Source of the DNA: Sulfitobacter alexandrii
GTDB taxonomy: Bacteria; Pseudomonadota; Alphaproteobacteria; Rhodobacterales; Rhodobacteraceae
DNA: 64,000 nt
Reading direction: 5' to 3'
Assembly (NCBI RefSeq): GCF_001886735.1
Contig: NZ_CP018076.1
Location: forward strand, 1,178,001 to 1,242,000
Positions 60,955 to 64,000 of the stretch are shown piece after piece. The notes beneath the pieces were generated by a model. That model saw only the letters and a list, made by a program, of their open reading frames with translations, had not been told where the DNA came from and did not search any database. Within the stretch, counting starts at the first letter, position 1; each line of letters opens with the position of its first letter. Both the position numbers and the translations under genes were made by a program.

Positions 60955-61878
60955 TCAGGGCCGGGCAAAGAGCCGCCGCAGGGCGCCGTACTGGCTGAGC
61001 GCCAGTCCCGCAAGGATCAGTGCCATGGCCTGCAGCAGGCTGGGCGGCAGCGGTTCGCCAAGCAGCGCGGCGCCCAGCAATACCGACCACAGGGGCACCT
61101 GGTAGTTCACCAGCGACATGAAGACGGGACCGGCGCTGCGCACCACCAGCACCCTCAGGAAGTTCGCCGCGGCGGTAGGCACGATGCCCAGAAACGCGAT
61201 GACGCCCAGCATGTAGGCGCTGCCGATCGCGGGCGGCCAGCCGTCGACGGCCAGCGCAAGCGGCACCGACAGGCAGGTGCCGATGAGCAGCAGGACCGTG
61301 GCAAGGCCGATGGGGTCGACAGGCGGCAGGCGCCGCATCAGGATCGAGCTGAGGGCATAGCATGACGCCGCGCCCAAGCAGGCGAGCCGTCCCGCCGTCT
61401 CGAGCGTGCTGCCGGTATGCGCCAGTGCCTGACCGCCGATCAGCACGGCAACCCCGGCAAAACCGATCAGGAAACCTGCCAGCCGGCGCAGGGTCATCCG
61501 TTCGCCCGGCACAAGAAAATGCGCGAGCGGCAGCAGGATCAACGCGGTGGAGGCCATGCTGACCCCCGCATACCCCGAGGTCACATGCTGCTGACCCCAG
61601 GCGAGAAAGGCAAAGGGGACCGCACCGCTCAGCGCGCCCACGGACACAAGGGCAACGACCTGGGACCGGTCGGGCGCGGCATAAAACAGGGGGCGGCCCC
61701 GCAGGGTCCAGATCACCACCATCACCAGCGAGGCCAGCCCCACCCGCGCCGCCGCGACCCAGAAGGGGGGCAGGGCCGTCAGGGCGATTTCCGTCACCAT
61801 GAAGGTGCCGCCCCAGATGATGCCGAGCGTGGCAATCATCAGCCAGCTTGTCGCGGTGATCCGGGGGGTGGTGTCCAT
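60955..61878 (-). CDS. EamA/DMT-superfamily transporter
   Basis: A 307-residue inner-membrane transporter with about ten membrane helices in two EamA halves (~15-145, 155-295). The first half has LGIIWGGTFMVTEIAL (common in RhaT/RarD-type members) and the second ends PVFMSLVNYQVPLWSVLLGA. The start at 61878 (MDTTPRITATSW) is chosen over an upstream ATG, which would add a charged non-conserved lead. It does not closely resemble the EamA protein at 36.7 kb. Substrate unknown. Confidence 0.87.
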   Translation of the reverse strand: MDTTPRITATSWLMIATLGIIWGGTFMVTEIALTALPPFWVAAARVGLASLVMVVIWTLRGRPLFYAAPDRSQVVALVSVGALSGAVPFAFLAWGQQHVTSGYAGVSMASTALILLPLAHFLVPGERMTLRRLAGFLIGFAGVAVLIGGQALAHTGSTLETAGRLACLGAASCYALSSILMRRLPPVDPIGLATVLLLIGTCLSVPLALAVDGWPPAIGSAYMLGVIAFLGIVPTAAANFLRVLVVRSAGPVFMSLVNYQVPLWSVLLGAALLGEPLPPSLLQAMALILAGLALSQYGALRRLFARP

Positions 61879-62003
61879 GGCGCCAGATAGGCCGATGTCC
61901 CGATCCGTCACAACCCGAAACTGCGGGCGACCGTATTGACCATCGGCGAGAAAAGCTATGTTCCGCATTGCCCGCCGCGCGCGGGACCGGACAAGGAAGG
62001 TTT

Positions 62004-62111
62004 ATGGATACCGAAGGCTTCATCGTTGTCGTGGGCATGGCGTTCGCCATTGTCGCCATTCTGTACTGGATGCAGGTCCGCAAGGACGGACGCCGCAACC
62101 GCAAGGACTGA
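62004..62111 (+). CDS. Very small membrane protein, 35 residues
   Basis: MDTEGFIVVVGMAFAIVAIL begins a single membrane helix (about residues 6-22), followed by a basic tail with WMQVRKDGRRNRKD. The strong ribosome site AAGGAAGG lies right before the ATG at 62004, and the positive-inside tail suits an N-out, C-in helix. Codons fit the genome. It is followed 86 bp later by a second gene of the same layout. No family recognised. Confidence 0.55.
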   Translation: MDTEGFIVVVGMAFAIVAILYWMQVRKDGRRNRKD

Positions 62112-62197
62112 CAACCGGTCGCGTCGGGCAGCCGTGATAACCAGCGCGGGAACTTTCCGGTCGTTTCGCATGTTCGCTTCCGAAGGAGGAACTGAAC

Positions 62198-62368
62198 ATG
62201 GACTGGACGATACTGACCGGCCTATTGGCCTTCGTGACATTGGCCATCGTGGTGTATGTCGCCCTCAGAAGCAAACGCAGGGTGGACGACAGGCGTAAAA
62301 CGCCCGAAGCCCCCAAATCCACCCTCGCGGCGGATGCACCTTCAAAGGGCAAACCGGCGGACGTCTGA
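62198..62368 (+). CDS. Small membrane protein, 56 residues
   Basis: MDWTILTGLLAFVTLAIVVY starts one membrane helix (residues 4-22), then ALRSKRRVDDRRKTPE gives a basic stretch and the rest (to 56) is Ala/Pro/Lys-rich. The ribosome site AAGGAGGA lies seven bases before the ATG at 62198, the best Shine-Dalgarno in this region. Same layout as the 35-residue gene upstream: an acidic-start N terminus MD-x, one helix, RxxR-rich tail. A terminator follows. Unknown function. Confidence 0.65.
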   Translation: MDWTILTGLLAFVTLAIVVYVALRSKRRVDDRRKTPEAPKSTLAADAPSKGKPADV

Positions 62369-62389
62369 GACGCCGCCCCGCGCAACGAA

Positions 62390-62415
62390 AAGGCCCGGTC
62401 CTGCGACCGGGCCTT
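62390..62415. terminator. Bidirectional terminator between the small genes and ilvC
   Basis: A perfect 11-bp stem AAGGCCCGGTC/GACCGGGCCTT with a four-base loop. On the minus strand the stem leads into TTTT, giving a proper intrinsic terminator for ilvC; on the plus strand it ends the small-protein transcript. Confidence 0.85.
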
Positions 62416-62443
62416 CCTGTATCGGATCGGGCCGTCTGGCCGA

Positions 62444-63598
<1,155 letters not shown>

Positions 63599-63600
63599 TC

Positions 63601-64000
63601 ATGCTTGATGACCTGGACCGGCGCCTGTTGCGCTACTGGCAGGCGGAGCCGACGCTCGGCCCCGTCGACCTCGGGGAACGCTGCGGCATCACCGCCGGCA
63701 AGGCGGCGCGCCGCATCGCGCGGCTCGAGGAAGCGGACGTGCTGCGCGGGGTGGGCGCGGTGATCAACTGGGCCGCGCTGGGATACGCGGTCGAGGTATC
63801 GCTGCGGGTTACGCTGGACAAGACGCAGGGGAACGCCTTTGACCGGTTCCTCGCGGAGGCCCGGCAGGTGCCCGAGGTGATCGAGGTGCAGACGTTTCTC
63901 GGCCGGGTCGACGCGCGGCTGTCGATCATCGCCCGCGACATGGCGCACTACCAGCACATCTACCGGAGCCGGATCCTCACGCTGCCGCACATCGCGGATA
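63601..64000 (+). CDS. Lrp/AsnC-family regulator, 3' end beyond the window
   Basis: About 133 codons are present and the gene runs off the right edge. The N-terminal HTH reads LDDLDRRLLRYWQAEPTLGP with ERCGITAGKAARRIARLEEA, the typical Lrp/AsnC winged-helix, and the second half (VEVSLRVTLDKTQGNAFDRF) begins the RAM/ACT-like effector domain. It resembles the heme-biosynthesis AhbA/NirD-like branch as well as classic Lrp. The start at 63601 is preferred; an ATG 21 bases earlier is in frame. Divergent from ilvC across 134 bp. Confidence 0.8.
   Translation, partial: MLDDLDRRLLRYWQAEPTLGPVDLGERCGITAGKAARRIARLEEADVLRGVGAVINWAALGYAVEVSLRVTLDKTQGNAFDRFLAEARQVPEVIEVQTFLGRVDARLSIIARDMAHYQHIYRSRILTLPHIAD

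Overview
The window is high-GC DNA (roughly two thirds G+C by eye), densely packed with genes on both strands. It looks like a chromosomal segment of an alphaproteobacterium of the Rhodobacterales, most likely the marine roseobacter group. The reasons are: a SAM-II riboswitch before metZ; an NADH-dehydrogenase-like formate dehydrogenase beta subunit with NuoE and NuoF regions in one gene; GlyRS as separate glyQ and glyS genes with Rhodobacterales-type small membrane proteins between them and a PPDK-like gene after them; an FdVI-type ferredoxin; and the hom / glpX / recJ / tRNA-Glu neighbourhood. No rRNA operon, CRISPR array, insertion sequence, integrase or prophage was seen, so this is mostly core genome with small accessory pieces.

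Layout. 1-4.1 kb: one end of an exopolysaccharide locus (flippase tail, Wzz/GumC-type co-polymerase, BY-kinase-like ATPase, ExoY-type sugar transferase), with a 460-bp upstream region carrying a perfect inverted repeat. 4.1-10.3 kb: tRNA-Glu, recJ, glpX and hom, with a two-gene cassette inserted between glpX and hom; it encodes a papain-like (C10/C39-type) peptidase and a co-transcribed protein that may be its separate propeptide or inhibitor. 10.3-15.4 kb: lipoprotein, TetR regulator, pirin, a secreted protein with one C-terminal haem motif, a 3-hydroxyisobutyrate-dehydrogenase-family enzyme and a cold-shock protein. 15.4-19.2 kb: one leftward unit with a type III polyketide synthase, an ICMT-like methyltransferase, a GST and L-serine dehydratase. 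19.4-25.9 kb: rpiA, gor, and hflK-hflC-DUF2065-degP, with a possible heat-shock promoter before degP.

26-33.7 kb: ferredoxin, an FG-GAP protein, sulfotransferase, purD, xseA, AlkB-type hydroxylase, and three related small secreted Cys/Trp proteins. 33.9-41.4 kb: a formate dehydrogenase beta subunit broken at a run of nine C, septation protein A, an EamA transporter, MgtC, FtsY with a very long Pro/acidic linker, a lytic transglycosylase and a GST. 41.4-47.6 kb: riboswitch-controlled metZ, folE2, a DUF1127-like protein, trkH and an AruI-type ThDP enzyme. 47.7-57.6 kb: a secreted SPOR/PG-binding/trypsin-like protein lacking the whole catalytic triad, glyQ, two membrane-protein genes, glyS, a PPDK-family gene with one frameshift, and a SleB-type wall hydrolase. 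57.7-64 kb: a coupled folB-folP-glmM unit, an EamA transporter, two tiny tandem membrane proteins, ilvC and the start of an Lrp/AsnC regulator.

The most promising novel material is the split peptidase cassette, the three-member secreted family, the catalytically dead protease, the PKS/methyltransferase pair, and the two tiny membrane proteins. The two frameshifts each look like one missing base in a G or C homopolymer, so sequencing error must be excluded first.
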